NCBI GenBank assembly: GCA_905250025.1
Contig: CAJNOJ010000098.1
Location: 279,107 to 343,106 of the forward strand
Source: Adineta ricciae
Taxonomy: Eukaryota; Rotifera; Eurotatoria; Adinetida; Adinetidae
DNA: 64,000 bases
Direction: 5' to 3'
The notes beneath the pieces were generated by a model that made no database searches, was not told the origin of the DNA, and worked only from the letters and a program-made list of their open reading frames with translations. Below, piece by piece: positions 44,543 to 55,277 of this stretch. The position numbers and the translations under genes were made by a program. The first letter of the stretch is position 1. The number at the start of each line of letters is the position of its first letter.

Positions 44543-45271
44543 CTAAACTTTTCTCGTACAAATCTCTCGTTTGATTTCAGGAACTCTGGTTTCATGAGTG
44601 GCCATGTCTTTGCAATAGACGCTTTCCAATTCATATTGTTTAAAACCCCATAAGTCTTGTCCGTTACTTCGAAGGTATTCTAACTGATCTTTTTCCGTGG
44701 TTAGCCATGCACTTGTCGGACTAACTCGCGGTCCGAGAATAACTCGAACTTCTCCTAGAAGACGAATTCTCATATCAACAAAGAATTTCTGCAGAAAATC
44801 AATCGGAAACCTCTTGCCACTGATGCGTATTCACATGAAAGATCTTGCCAGAACTGACGACATTCAGGTGTGACTGGCACTGTCCATTTGCATGGTTTGA
44901 TATGTCGGTTTTCCTCGAGTTCGAGAAGTGTTTCGAGTGTGACACCTTTCTTGCCTTCCTTCTCCGCAACATGCTGAGCGATTTCTGCGGCGACTTTATC
45001 ACTATCAGCAACACCGAAGCCCGACCAGAAAAATTTCACTGCGTTGTACGGAACATACAAGCCTAATCGATTACCAGTACATTTTTTCGCGACACGAAGA
45101 AAACGATTATCACCTTCGACTCTAAACACATAAATTCAGCGCAAAACGAAGACAATTGAAGTTATTTTACCGATAGGATTCTCCTTGGAAGTAAATTTCG
45201 CGGGGAAAAGAGATAGCTTTTTCTACTAGGATCACAGTAACGAAGTAGAACAATACAAAAGACTTGGACAT
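44543..45271 (-). CDS. Unrecognised secreted protein
   Basis: Exon 1 gives MSKSFVLFYFVTVILVEKAI, a signal peptide, then SFPREIYFQGESYR. After a 52-base intron the protein continues VEGDNRFLRVAKKCTGNRLG, YNAVKFFWSGFGVADSDK and PECRQFWQDLSCEYAS. The next part, KFFVDMRIRLLGEVRVIL to ICTRKV, is in another frame. It joins only if a 34-base intron (GTGGCA..CTGCAG) is accepted; otherwise there is a frameshift. Family unknown. Cysteines in both exons fit an extracellular fold. Confidence 0.5.
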
Positions 45272-45656
45272 GATGAGGATGCGTCTCGAGTTTGAATAGT
45301 TAAGCTATCTTTCATATTTTCTTATATACTTTCACAAAATGACGTTATACAAATTTCAATTCGAAAACAAAAGAATTAACAAGAATAGAAAGTACTTTGT
45401 TAATCCCCAGAACAGAAGAAAAGCAAATGAGATATTAAGCTTCAATTCCAATAGTTAGAACCAAAATAGCTGTTGCGATGCATGAAAATGCCAAGTACAT
45501 TTTGCCGATCGACTAATTGCTTATATTCTCAGTTGAGTTCATCTTGATTATCGAAAATAGGTGGTCAATTTCTCCAGAGAAACCAATAATTAGATCACAA
45601 CAATAGATGAACTTCTATAAATGCTCTGAATTGTTTGCATATTTCATAGAAAAGAA
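45272..45656. other. Intergenic between divergent genes
   Basis: No gene is seen. An acceptor-like ATTTCATAG (ends 45649) lies 7 bases before the peroxiredoxin ATG. Confidence 0.35.
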
Positions 45657-46442
45657 ATGTCGGCTAAAATTGGTAAACCAGCGCCTGATTTCACCGCTAC
45701 AGCAGTGGTTGATTATGACTTTAAAGATATTACGTTAAGCAGCTACTTAGGCAAATACGTTGTGCTCTTCTTCTATCCATTGGATTTTACATTTGTTTGT
45801 CCGACTGGTAATTGTCAGTAAACCAATAGAGAATAACCATTATCGTTGTTTTTATAGAAATTATCGCATTCAGCGAACGCGCCGATGAATTTCGTGAAAT
45901 CGAATGCGAAATTCTCGCTTGTTCAACCGATTCGCATTATAGTCATTTTGCTTGGTAAGGTTCTTTCATTCAAGAGAAAGCTTTTCAGTTTGTGTTTTGC
46001 TCTAGGACGACAAAAGATCGAAAACAAGGCGGTTTGGGTAAAATGAATATTCCATTAATATCTGATAAAACTATGGAAATCGCTGGTAAAACGCGCTTGT
46101 CTACACCTGGTGAATATGAAACTTTTTTTTCCCATAGCAAAATACGGTGTGTTGAAAGAAGATGAAGGTATCGCATTTCGCGGCTTATTTGTAATCGATA
46201 CTCGTGGTATTCTTCGACAGATGACCATCAACGATTTACCAGTTGGTCGTTCTGTCGATGAAACACTTCGATTAGTTCAAGCGTTTCAATTTACTGATAA
46301 ACATGGCGAAGGTAATTATCTTCTGATCGGCTTGCTGAGTTTCATTTGGATTTGTTTAGTTTGTCCGGCGAATTGGAAACCGGGAAAGAAAACGATTGAT
46401 CCCAATGCGAAAATGCTCGACCATTCGGACATAGCTCATTAA
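45657..46442 (+). CDS. Typical 2-Cys peroxiredoxin
   Basis: Reduces hydrogen peroxide and organic peroxides using thioredoxin. The start [18 protein letters not shown] is at 45657. The peroxidatic Cys lies in [13 protein letters not shown]; the resolving Cys in [13 protein letters not shown] near the C terminus. The GGLG loop ([11 protein letters not shown]) is present. The C terminus ends MLDHSDIAH without the YF motif that makes eukaryotic enzymes sensitive to over-oxidation. Four short introns are in phase (near 45808-45857, 45956-46005, 46085-46137 and 46312-46360). No leader is visible, so it is probably cytosolic. Confidence 0.93.
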
Positions 46443-46575
46443 TTTTTGAACAAAATAAACATTTCGTCTGCTTCTACGTCTAATTACTCCGCATAAATCG
46501 AATGTCCTTGAATAAAAATATTAATTTTCATCGCTTAACCAAGGACGAGTGAACTAAAACCGAACAAAAAGAAAC

Positions 46576-46648
46576 TGTTCTGTGCAGGTGTCGAACCTGC
46601 GACCTTCTGCGTGTTAAGCAGATGTGATAACCGCTACACCAACAGAAC
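46576..46648 (-). tRNA. tRNA-Val (anticodon AAC), copy 1
   Basis: The minus strand folds as a standard tRNA: acceptor GTTCTGT/ACAGAAC, anticodon arm TCTGC-TTAACAC-GCAGA (anticodon AAC), T arm GCAGG-TTCGACA-CCTGC, discriminator A. No intron and no encoded CCA. Confidence 0.92.
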
Positions 46649-46717
46649 CTCATTCCATCTTTCCATTCCAATCACGTTGTTTATTCGAAAGGAAGTTGTC
46701 GAAGCCGAAAAAAAGAC

Positions 46718-46790
46718 CGTTCTGTGCAGGAGTCGAACCTGCGACCTTCTGCGTGTTAGAAAGATGTGATAACCGCTACACCAACAGAAC
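46718..46790 (-). tRNA. tRNA-Val-like (AAC), copy 2 with weakened anticodon stem
   Basis: The same cloverleaf as copies 1 and 3, but the 5' anticodon strand reads TCTTT instead of TCTGC, leaving two of five pairs unmatched with GCAGA. The T loop ends T instead of A. The discriminator is G. The anticodon loop CTAACAC still shows AAC. It may be a decaying copy. Confidence 0.7.
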
Positions 46791-46857
46791 CATATTCCAT
46801 TCTAATCACGTTGTTCATTCGAAAGGAAGTTGCCGAGAACGAAAAAAAAGAAGAAAC

Positions 46858-46930
46858 TGTTCTGTGCAGGTGTCGAACCTGCGACCTTCTGCGTGTTAAG
46901 CAGATGTGATAACCGCTACACCAACAGAAC
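46858..46930 (-). tRNA. tRNA-Val (anticodon AAC), copy 3
   Basis: Identical in its tRNA part to copy 1. All three lie in tandem units of about 140 bases that share the flank TCACGTTGTT..TTCGAAAGGAAGTTG, showing local duplication. Confidence 0.92.
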
Positions 46931-47342
46931 GTGATCTATTGTTGACTAATCGTGCGAATAAATTTGTTTGTTATGCGCACACTGCCCTATATCATGATGT
47001 CGTCAAATATCAATCTTGTTTGTTGTTTCGTTGTGTGTCTCTTTTATCTTGATTCAATTTGCTATAATTGAGCAGAACGATGTTATATTAATCAATAGAA
47101 AAACATTTTAAGGAACATACGTCGTCAAATGAATGTAAGCAACCGTGTGTTTTATCTGAGTAATTACGCTTCTCTCTCCAACCGAGCTGAGCTACGCATC
47201 ATTACATATGATTTTATACATCAAGATATGCACATGTACACGTTTTTGTCCTTGATTGGCAAATCATAACGTGTATCATTCATTTATTAATATTTCATTT
47301 TCAGAGACTATTTACATTTCTTTTAGGCAAAAGCAAATAGAC
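46931..47342. other. Intergenic region upstream of the kinase
   Basis: It contains a tRNA-like fragment (listed separately) and a pyrimidine tract ending TTCTTTTAG (about 47327), a possible splice acceptor before the kinase ATG. Nothing else is seen. Confidence 0.35.
47160..47202 (-). other. tRNA-like fragment (D arm region only)
   Basis: The minus strand reads GCGTAGCTCAGCTCGGTTGG then AGAGAG, like the 5' end and D arm of a tRNA (TAGCTCAG..GGTTGGAGAG). No matching T arm or acceptor 3' strand follows, so it is a fragment or chance match. Confidence 0.3.
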
Positions 47343-48486
47343 ATGGGTAGTCTATTGAATAAAATTCGACGTGGTAAATATTTGCTCGAGAAACTTCATA
47401 TTGAGTCAGTGTTTTTCATGTAGATGATGGCTCTAATCATTACTACCCTGATCAATCATTACGAAATCAGACGTTTACAATAAAAGATCAATCGTATACA
47501 TTGATTAGTCGTTTGGGTGGAGGTGCATTCGGATCGGTTTGGTCGGCTCGCACAGCAGGGGGTGAGAATTTTACTGAGTAGTTTTCGGTAGTTGATGACG
47601 TAGGTAAATTGAAGGTCGTAGTGCGGCAGTTAAAGCGATTGATATTAGTGGGCGAGATGGGAATCAGTTCGAGCCGACGATGTTGATGGAATCGTTTGAG
47701 AAAGAAATTCGAATGGCTTATAAAATGCGGCAGGAAACGCGACATGTGGTAACAATATTTGGTTTTGATTTCGATATGAAGAAAGGATTGGCATTGATGG
47801 CCATGGAACTCGGTGGAGATACATTATCAACGCGAATTGAAAAACTTCATGCAGTAAAGAATGCACAGCGAAAGATACCGATATACGATGAGATGAACGG
47901 ACCGTCGAGTGATTATATATCACCTCGTGATCGAAAGAATATTTGGATTCAATTAGCAAATATTGTACAAACGTTGCATCGTCATCACGTGGTAAGGAAA
48001 TGTTCGCCTAACTAGATAAATTCGCATTTTCGATCTCTAGGTTCACCGCGATATGAAACCGGATAATTTAGTCTTTTTCGGTCCGATTATGAAGATTGTC
48101 GATTTAGGCATCGCACAAAAAGTAGTCAGAGGGTATGATTTTTCCTCTATTGCTATTTATCCTTGCTATTGTTTTTCCAATATAGAAATGATCCAAACGC
48201 AAGTGGGATTGGTACACCTTATTTTAGTGCACCGGAATGTTTCGTCACAGGTGCACATATATCATCCAAAGCGGATATATGGTCTGCGGGTGCTATTTTA
48301 TATAACATGACGTATGGTGACGCGCCGCGTGAAGAATCACCACGTCCGCCGAATGGTGCGCGTTCCACACATTCACCACATGTGAATGATATGTTGAATC
48401 ATTGTCTTCAGCACGACTCTCACAAACGAGCATCTCATGTTTGGCTTGCTCGACATCCATTTACTACCAGTCCTCATGCTCTGTAA
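47343..48486 (+). CDS. Protein kinase, Mps1/TTK-like
   Basis: The start MGSLLNKIRR is at 47343; four to five short introns are joined in phase. Kinase landmarks: glycine loop LGGGAFGSVWSA, lysine strand AAVKAID, catalytic HRDMKPDNL, metal-binding DLG (in place of DFG, KIVDLGIAQ), activation segment GTPYFSAPE, and ADIWSAGAILYNMTYGDAP. The last segment and LNHCLQHDSHKRASHVWL recall Mps1/TTK (LGCILYYMTYGKTPF and LKCCLKRDPKQR). All catalytic residues are present, so activity is expected. A Gly at position 2 allows myristoylation. It lacks the long TTK N terminus, so TTK orthology is uncertain. Confidence 0.82.
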
Positions 48487-48743
48487 AAGGCGATCGGATT
48501 TTTCATTTTTGGATATTCATATTGATGAAGCGCTGATTGGATAAGACGATAGAGGGCGGAACGTGCAAGTGTTCTTTTTATTCTTAATTATTGAAAGATT
48601 CAATAAAAATTGTTGAGAAAAAAACATGCCAGTTGGATACAAATTAATGATTTTCTATTTAAAAACTAACTCAAAAAAATATTTTATATTCAAAATTGAA
48701 ATTTTTTTTTGTTTTAAAGTCTTCAACACTCATGTTCACGATA

Positions 48744-50092
48744 TTATGAACATTTCTTTTGCACATTGCTTTGGTATGATGAATCGGTAAGAGTGTCAGT
48801 TGAATCATAAGTGATCACAACAAACATCGACTTCTTATCGACTGTGAATGCTCGACCAACTCCCAACTTGCTCGAACTTTTCCAGATGATCTTTGGAAAA
48901 TGTCTCGTTGATGAAAAGTCCGGTTTCTCATAGTTGTAGAATTTGTTCTCGTTGTAAAAGTTATCGACAACGATAGCACCTAGAAATCGAAGAGAATTCT
49001 TCTTGATTCGATAGGTAGGATATACATGTATACGAACCATTAAGAGCGATATCGCCTTTACCGTAGTAGACTGCTTGCATCTTTGTTGCATCATAGTCAG
49101 GTGGGGTGACATCAGCAGCAGCCAGTTTCTCAGCAAACTGTTGCGAAACTGTGTTGAGATTATCATCGAGTGCTAAATCACCAACACAATGATCTTTTCG
49201 TTTGATATTGTGTCGTTGGAGGATTTCTTTTCGAAAGACTTTCAAAGGATCAGCAAGTCGAATACGCTTTTGTGTGGCTAAATCGAGAGGCAAAAGATCG
49301 TTAGACGAAACTTCGACGTTCAATTCGACACTTACCAATACACGATCCAGTTAAAAAGCCTGGGCCTGGCTGAAATTCACCCAAAGAGCTAGCAAGATAG
49401 CAGCTCTTGCCGTTTCCGTCATAAAGCCATCCAAAGCATAGGTTTTCTTCGTCACAACGTTGCATACAAATCTCCACTGTGTCGATGTTTTCGAGTGTTT
49501 TAATGGTGTTAGAAAGATATTGTCCTTCTTTCTTCTCTTCACATTTTGCTTTTAAATTTTGTCCTACGAAAAGAAACACTCGCAAACTGATGTGTCCATT
49601 CATTTGAAAAATAAAACAAAATCAGTTCTATTTATCACTCACCAACACATGATCCTGAATTGACGCCTGGTACTGCAATAACACCGGTTATTGAGTTTAG
49701 TCCCCAGCACATTCGAGCATCTGCTTTGTATGACCATCCCATACATTTCTCATTCATATCACAATTATCCATACAAATTTGATGCGATTCAACTCCTGGA
49801 ATATTCATCTCCGCTTTCCCGGCCCATTGATATCCCTGCAAGATATCTGCTGTGCAATCGCCCGCTGGCTCAAGTCCTAGGCAATAGTTCGATGAGCGTT
49901 TATGTCGATTCTATGAAACTTACTCTTGCTGTGAATTGTACGTTCATCGAAATCGTATTCCAAAGCACGTAGAAGTTGGAGGAGACGTTTCTCCTGTGAA
50001 TAATCTTTTTTCATGTGTCTTCGATTGTATCCATTAACAGTGGAACTGGATATGAGTAATGCAATGAGCAGTATTTTGTTGAGAAGAGACAT
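48744..50092 (-). CDS. Secreted PAN-PAN-CAP protein (copy 1)
   Basis: The signal peptide MSLLNKILLIALLISSSTVNG starts at 50092. Two PAN/apple-type modules follow, each in its own exon: CMDNCDMNEKCMGWSYKADA..MCWG and CMQRCDEENLCFGWLYD..SCYL. The C-terminal CAP (SCP/PR-1) domain comprises FRKEILQRHNIKRKDHCVGD, LNTVSQQFAEKLAAADV, YGKGDIALNG, then FYNYEKPDFSSTRHFPKIIW and FVVITYDST. The CAP His and Glu/Asp landmarks are partly present (RHFPKIIWK matches GHFTQVVWK). Four introns lie between the domains. PAN modules bind carbohydrate or protein; the combination suggests an extracellular recognition or defence role, inferred only. The gene diverges from the astacin gene. Confidence 0.85.
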
Positions 50093-50942
50093 CGTGAGAT
50101 GTCAGTGATTTGTAAATCTGAAAGAGAAGGAAATGAATAGAAATATTTATTTGTCATAGCGAACTATCACGATTAGACGAAGAAACATTTGATCAGTGAG
50201 CATAGAATCTACTGTGATATATATGGCGCATATGAGAGGAGACGTGTAATCTGTTAACTAGAAAAAAAGGAGAGAAATATAGCGAAAAGCAGTATCAATG
50301 TAGTTATATATTTTTTTGTACAGACTTTTCAACCGTGACAAACAACTTTTTTATGAAAGCCTAAGAAGAGAGGTATTCTCTTGAGTCTCCCCCTCCTTTC
50401 CCTCTGTTTTTAGTAAATATAAAAATCATACCCGCCAATTTATCTGAATAAATAAAATATTGACCGTTGTTTATCATTCATTCTTCCTACACGACGAGTT
50501 GGGGTGTTCTACTTATTTTTTCGTGACATTTGATATACAATCGATAATGTCAAATATTGAATGAGTATCTCCCTCCATCCAAATACATTTTGATCAGTGA
50601 AGCGCAACGAAATCGTGGCGTCAAAATATGTCGTTCTTTGTAAATAAATTGTCTCTCTCATCAATGTTTTTTTAAAATATTGTAAACATATTTTTAATCA
50701 CACCCTTAAGAATCCAAGTTGGTGAATCGCTTGTGAAATTGGGGCTATAATTTCTCATTTTCTCTCTCTTTCTCGCCTTCTCTTCGTCGCGAAATAAAGT
50801 CAGACGATCGTAACAAAGTATATTACACAGTGATTCGCGATCGTTTCTGATCCTACTTTGTCACAAGCTACGTCTCATTTGCTGTCTCTTCATAAGTTGA
50901 TATTGCTCAACAGAATTTACACTTCAGTTTCTATTTTAGAAA
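50093..50942. promoter_or_regulatory. Shared upstream region of PAN-CAP and astacin copy 1
   Basis: No gene is seen. It separates divergent genes, so both promoters lie here. A TTTTAG (ends 50939) stands 3 bases before the astacin ATG and looks like a splice acceptor. Confidence 0.4.
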
Positions 50943-51802
50943 ATGTTGCGAATTTTATCCGTTATCGTTTGTTGTTTGATTATTTCATCTCACGCATTTC
51001 AATGTCACTACAAACACACGAAACGCGCCGAACTCGAAGGTATTCAGAAGTGGCCCGACAATACAGTTTTTTACGAAATCGATGATGCCTATTCACCCAA
51101 TGAAAAGCAACTGATCGTGGACAGTCTCACAGAGCTCACTACAAAAACAGGCAACTGTATCCGTTTTGTTCCTCGTACCACTCAACCAGATTATGTGCGT
51201 GTTCTCAGTAAAGATGGGTAAGGCTTTATCATCATGGCTTTGAAAAAGACTCTATCTATATGATACAATGACTATTCATAGATGTTGGTCTGGCGTTGGA
51301 AAATCATGGAGTGGTGGTCTTCAAGAGCTCTCACTTGATCGCAGTGGTTGTATGACAAAAGATACAGTCATCCATGAATTTCTTCATTCACTCGGTTTCA
51401 ACCATGAGCAAACACGTCCAGACAGAGATCAATACATTCAAGTCTTGTATGAAAACATCGAACCAAGTACGATTTCATAGTTACTGTTTTTTGTACATCT
51501 CCACAATCAATATCGTTTAGAAAACAAACACAATTTCGATAAAAACCCAGCAGCTGCTTTTCAAAGTGCTGGATTACCATATGATTTCGGTAAGAGTAGG
51601 ATCTCATGATGTTGAAAATAGAATTGAATTGATTTTAGATTCGATCATGCATTATACTTACAATAGCTTCAGTACGAATGGTTTACCAGTGATGGTAACT
51701 GCTAATGGAGTTTCAAAAGATTGGCGATACACGATGGGAACAGGAAATGTGTTGACTGATTCGGACGTTTACAAAGTGAAGAAAATATATGGTTGTGCTT
51801 AA
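50943..51802 (+). CDS. Astacin-family zinc metalloprotease (copy 1)
   Basis: Secreted peptidase M12A. The signal peptide MLRILSVIVCCLIISSHAF is at 50943. The zinc site HEFLHSLGFNHEQTRPDRDQ contains HExxHxxGxxHE and the astacin RxDRD. The Met-turn is SIMHYTYNSFST with Tyr. The chain starts WPDNTVFYEIDDAYSP, the usual W-P-x-x-x-V/I-x-Y-x-I/F entry, so the propeptide is very short. Introns at about 51219-51281, 51468-51520 and 51590-51638 were joined in phase; the stop after EPSTIS is intronic. The domain ends YKVKKIYGCA with no CUB or EGF tail, a minimal astacin. Confidence 0.93.
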
Positions 51803-52287
51803 AAAGTCCACTGACTTTCATGACTGATTCTTTTTTTTTCTTCTAAGCAATAAATCAATTACTCTAGTTAGAAACTTCTGAGAAGTCTTCTTGATGAAAC
51901 TGAAATATGTTTTCGTACAGATTTCATGTTAATTTTACCTTACATACTGCTCGAATGAAAGCAGCAGGTAAATAGTGACATATTCTGTCGGACATGTTAA
52001 ACTTTGAAACAAAGATAAGAAGATCTGATCATTTCATCTCTGATAATTCACAAGAAACGACGTACGAGACGAACTTTTATGTCATCGACCTAGATACAAA
52101 ATAATAATTATTGTATTCTCGAGTTGCCATGCTCTTTTTCCAAATACGAAGGATATTAAATATTAATTATGTTATATAAGTCTTGTTGACTTTTACCTTG
52201 CATAATAACCATGAAGTACCGATCAATCGAAAAAGAACAGATTGTTTGTATTCATGAGAGTTGTCTCTTTTTGATACGACGCAAAAC

Positions 52288-52620
52288 CTAGCAAGTAATT
52301 TTCAGTACAATATAGGAAAGTTCGTGGTTGGAGTTATCGCCAAACCAATACGATAGTTCGTATCTAACATCGATAGAGTTCGATATCACATATGAATTAA
52401 GGAGTGCACCTTCGCTTCTCTGTCTAGAGAATCGATTTTTCTTCTTATTCTGACTCAAGTAGGAGCTGATGCTTTTCGAGAACAAGTCGAAGCTTTCATT
52501 CGGAATAGTTCCGTGTGCTCTGAAAAGATAAAATCGGCCGTTTTGATCCTTGCAAATGATTAATTCAGCTCGATCAGACAAGGCTAAAACATCATGACTG
52601 GGTACAGTTCGTGAGACCAT
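52288..52620 (-). CDS. Possible small unrecognised protein
   Basis: The ATG at 52620 opens 110 codons: MVSRTVPSHDVLALSDRAEL, then FYLFRAHGTIPNESFDLFSK, then DVRYELSYWFGDNSNHELSY. The composition looks protein-like and the ORF is intronless. No equivalent is seen in the same place in unit 2. No domain or signal peptide is recognised, and it could be chance. Confidence 0.35.
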   Translation of the reverse strand: MVSRTVPSHDVLALSDRAELIICKDQNGRFYLFRAHGTIPNESFDLFSKSISSYLSQNKKKNRFSRQRSEGALLNSYVISNSIDVRYELSYWFGDNSNHELSYIVLKITC

Positions 52621-52788
52621 CGTTTTTCTGACCAAGTCGAAATGAACGAAGTTTATATAGATTACCGAGAAAACCAGATTTATGAAAGAGAATATCTGTA
52701 CAATGGCCAGAATTCATGGATTAGGAAACGTCTTCGATACTCTAAGATTAAATTTTCAGTTAGAAAATTTTGTGATACTCTATTAACT

Positions 52789-52957
52789 GTATGAGAAGAC
52801 AGTATTGATGTTAATTGTCTCCAAGTTCAACAGACAGTCATGTACACATCCATGTTTCGTTAACTCTCAGCACGTTAGTTAATTATCATTATACATTTGT
52901 TCTCTCATTCATAAAATCTTTTGTCAATATTGATACAAACAACGACAATATTAATTT
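52789..52957. repeat. Conserved noncoding block, copy in unit 1
   Basis: About 168 bases match 56926-57093 with only a handful of differences, while flanking intergenic DNA has diverged. No ORF spans it. It contains repeated ATATTGA/TCAATATT words. Confidence 0.7.
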
Positions 52958-53211
52958 CTACTCAGATCTCTATCATATATCAGGTCTGAATGTCGACATA
53001 TGACTAGGTGATTCAGAAAGGTAAAGACAAAGAATAAGGTAAACATGTTCTTTTCCTTCTCATCGCCCTTACTTCGTCAAATTGAATGTGCGTGTCTCAT
53101 TTTATTCGTAACGAACGAGAAACTAAATTATCAAAAATCAAAATCGTTAGATGAATTAGTCGGAAAATTAAAGTTTTTGTCTTTTAAAGCCTCCGATATT
53201 CATATGCAAAA

Positions 53212-54539
53212 TTATGAACATTTCTTTTGCACATTGCTTTGGTACGATGAATCGGTAAGAGTGTCAGTTGAATCATAAGTGATCACAACAAACATCGACT
53301 TCCTATCGACTGTGAATGCTCGACCAACTCCCAACTTGCTCGAACTTTTCCAGATGATCTTTGGAAAATGTCTCGTTGATGAAAAGTCCGGTTTCTCATA
53401 GTTGTAGAATTTGTTCTCGTTGTAAAAGTTATCGACAACGATAGCACCTAGAAATCGAAGAGAATTCTTCTTGATTCGATAGGGAGGATATACATGTATA
53501 CGAACCATTAAGAGCGATATCGCCTTTACCGTAGTAGACTGCTTGCATCTTTGTTGCATCATAGTCAGGTGGAGTGACATCAGCAGCAGCCAGTTTCTCA
53601 GCAAACTGTTGCGAAACTGTGTTGAGATTATCATCGAGTGCTAAATCACCAACACAATGATCTTTTCGTTTGATATTGTGTCGTTGGAGGATTTCTTTTC
53701 GAAAGACTTTCAAAGGATCAGCAAGTCGAATACGCTTTTGTGTGGCTAAATCGAGAGGCAAAAGATCGTTAGACGAAACTTCGACGTTCAATTCGACACT
53801 TACCAATACACGATCCAGTTAAAAAGCCTGGGCCTGGTTGAAATTCACCCAAAGAGCTAGCAAGATAGCAGTTCTTGCCATATTCATCATAGAGCCATCC
53901 AAAGCATAGTTTTTCTTCGTCACAACGTTGCATACAAATCTCCACTGTGTCGATGTTTTCGAGTGTTTTAATGGTGTTAGAAAGATATTGTCCTTCTTTC
54001 TTCTCTTCACATTTTGCTTTTAAATTTTGTCCTACGAAAAGAAACACTCGCAAACTGATGTGTCCATTCATTTGAAAAATAAAACAAAATCAGTTCTATT
54101 TATCACTCACCAACACATGATCCTGAATTGACGCCTGGTACTGCGATAACACCGGTTATCGAGTGCATACCCCAACACATTCGAGTATTTGCTTTGTATG
54201 ACCATCCCATACATTTCTCATTCATATCACAATTATCCATACAGACTTGATGCGAATCAACGCCGGGCACATTCATGGCGTCTTGTCCATCCCATTGATA
54301 TCCCTCCAAGATATCTGCTGTGCAATCACCCGCAGGCTCAAGTCCTAGGCAATAGTTCGATGAGCGTTTATGTCGATTCTATGAAACTTACTCTTGCTGT
54401 GAATTGTACGTTCATTGAACTCGTACTGCAAACCACGAAGAAACTGCTCAAGACGTTTCATATGTCTTCGATTATATGCATGAACATTGAAATTGGATAT
54501 GAGTAATACAATGATCAATATTTTCTTGGAAAGAGACAT
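53212..54539 (-). CDS. Secreted PAN-PAN-CAP protein (copy 2)
   Basis: The signal peptide MSLSKKILIIVLLISNFNVHA starts at 54539. The same architecture as copy 1: PAN modules CMDNCDMNEKCMGWSYKANT and CMQRCDEEKLCFGWLYDEYG, then the CAP domain (RHNIKRKDHCVGD, RHFPKIIWKSSSKLG). Relative to copy 1 the N-terminal linker is shorter (it lacks the KDYSQEKR-type stretch). Several substitutions fall in PAN 1 and 2, while the CAP exons are almost unchanged. Divergent from astacin copy 2. Confidence 0.85.
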
Positions 54540-55277
54540 CGTAAAATGTCTGTGATTTGTAAATCTGAAAGAGAATGAGGTACGACGATTAGGTAGTGAA
54601 GTATTTGGTCAGTGAAAATAGAATCTACTGTTTCGATTATTGCACAGAGAAGAAGAAAAGGTATAACCTGATAGATAATGAATGAGTATGAAAAAATGTC
54701 GAAGGAAACCATAATACTGTACATGTATTTCTACGTTTGAAATACATTCCTAGGCCGTCACAAACTTTCTGCAGACGCAAGAGAAAATATATGCTCATCA
54801 ATTCTTCACATCTCTCTATTTAAGAAAAAAACTAAAATATTAATTAGTATTTTTCTATCACTCGCTTTAATTCGATGAATTGCAAACAGACTAATTTATA
54901 TTTTCTGAACCACATATAATATTGTTTGAATATACGCTTGTAATTTCAAATTCATCTGAGCGAGACCACCTCTCCACTCAATACTTGCCAGTCATCGTTC
55001 GGCTAACTTAGCGAAGTAAATGTAAACATATTTTTCTATCATACACAGAAGAATCAACTCAAATTGTCCATTAGAGAAAAAAACGAAAAAAGAGTTTCTC
55101 ATTTTCTTTTTCTCTCCGTTGCAAAATAAGGTTAGACAACATTTACATGAAGCATATTGCACAGTGATTTGTGATTGTTTATGGTTCGTTTACACCGTTA
55201 ACTCTTTACCCTATATAATTTTTCTTCTCAATCCCTACTATTCAACACAATCTGCAGTTCAGTCTTCATTTTAGATA
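54540..55277. promoter_or_regulatory. Shared upstream region of PAN-CAP and astacin copy 2
   Basis: Counterpart of 50093-50942. A TTTTAG (ends 55274) again stands 3 bases before the astacin ATG. No gene is seen. Confidence 0.4.

Larger units (their letters stand above)
48708..53040. repeat. Segmental duplication, unit 1 (PAN-CAP gene plus astacin gene)
   Basis: This is homologous to unit 2 at about 53176-57190. The shared order is PAN-CAP gene on minus, divergent astacin gene on plus, then a conserved noncoding block. The borders are estimates from where the two sequences begin and stop resembling each other. Confidence 0.85.
51803..53211. other. Intergenic region downstream of astacin copy 1
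   Basis: It holds a possible single-exon gene (52288-52620, separate entry) and a noncoding block conserved in unit 2 (52789-52957, separate entry). Otherwise AT-rich sequence with no supported feature. Confidence 0.4.

Noticed and set aside
51468-51480. Early stop in both astacin copies (EPSTIS then stop)
   Set aside because: It lies inside an in-phase GT..AG intron; the domain continues normally after it.
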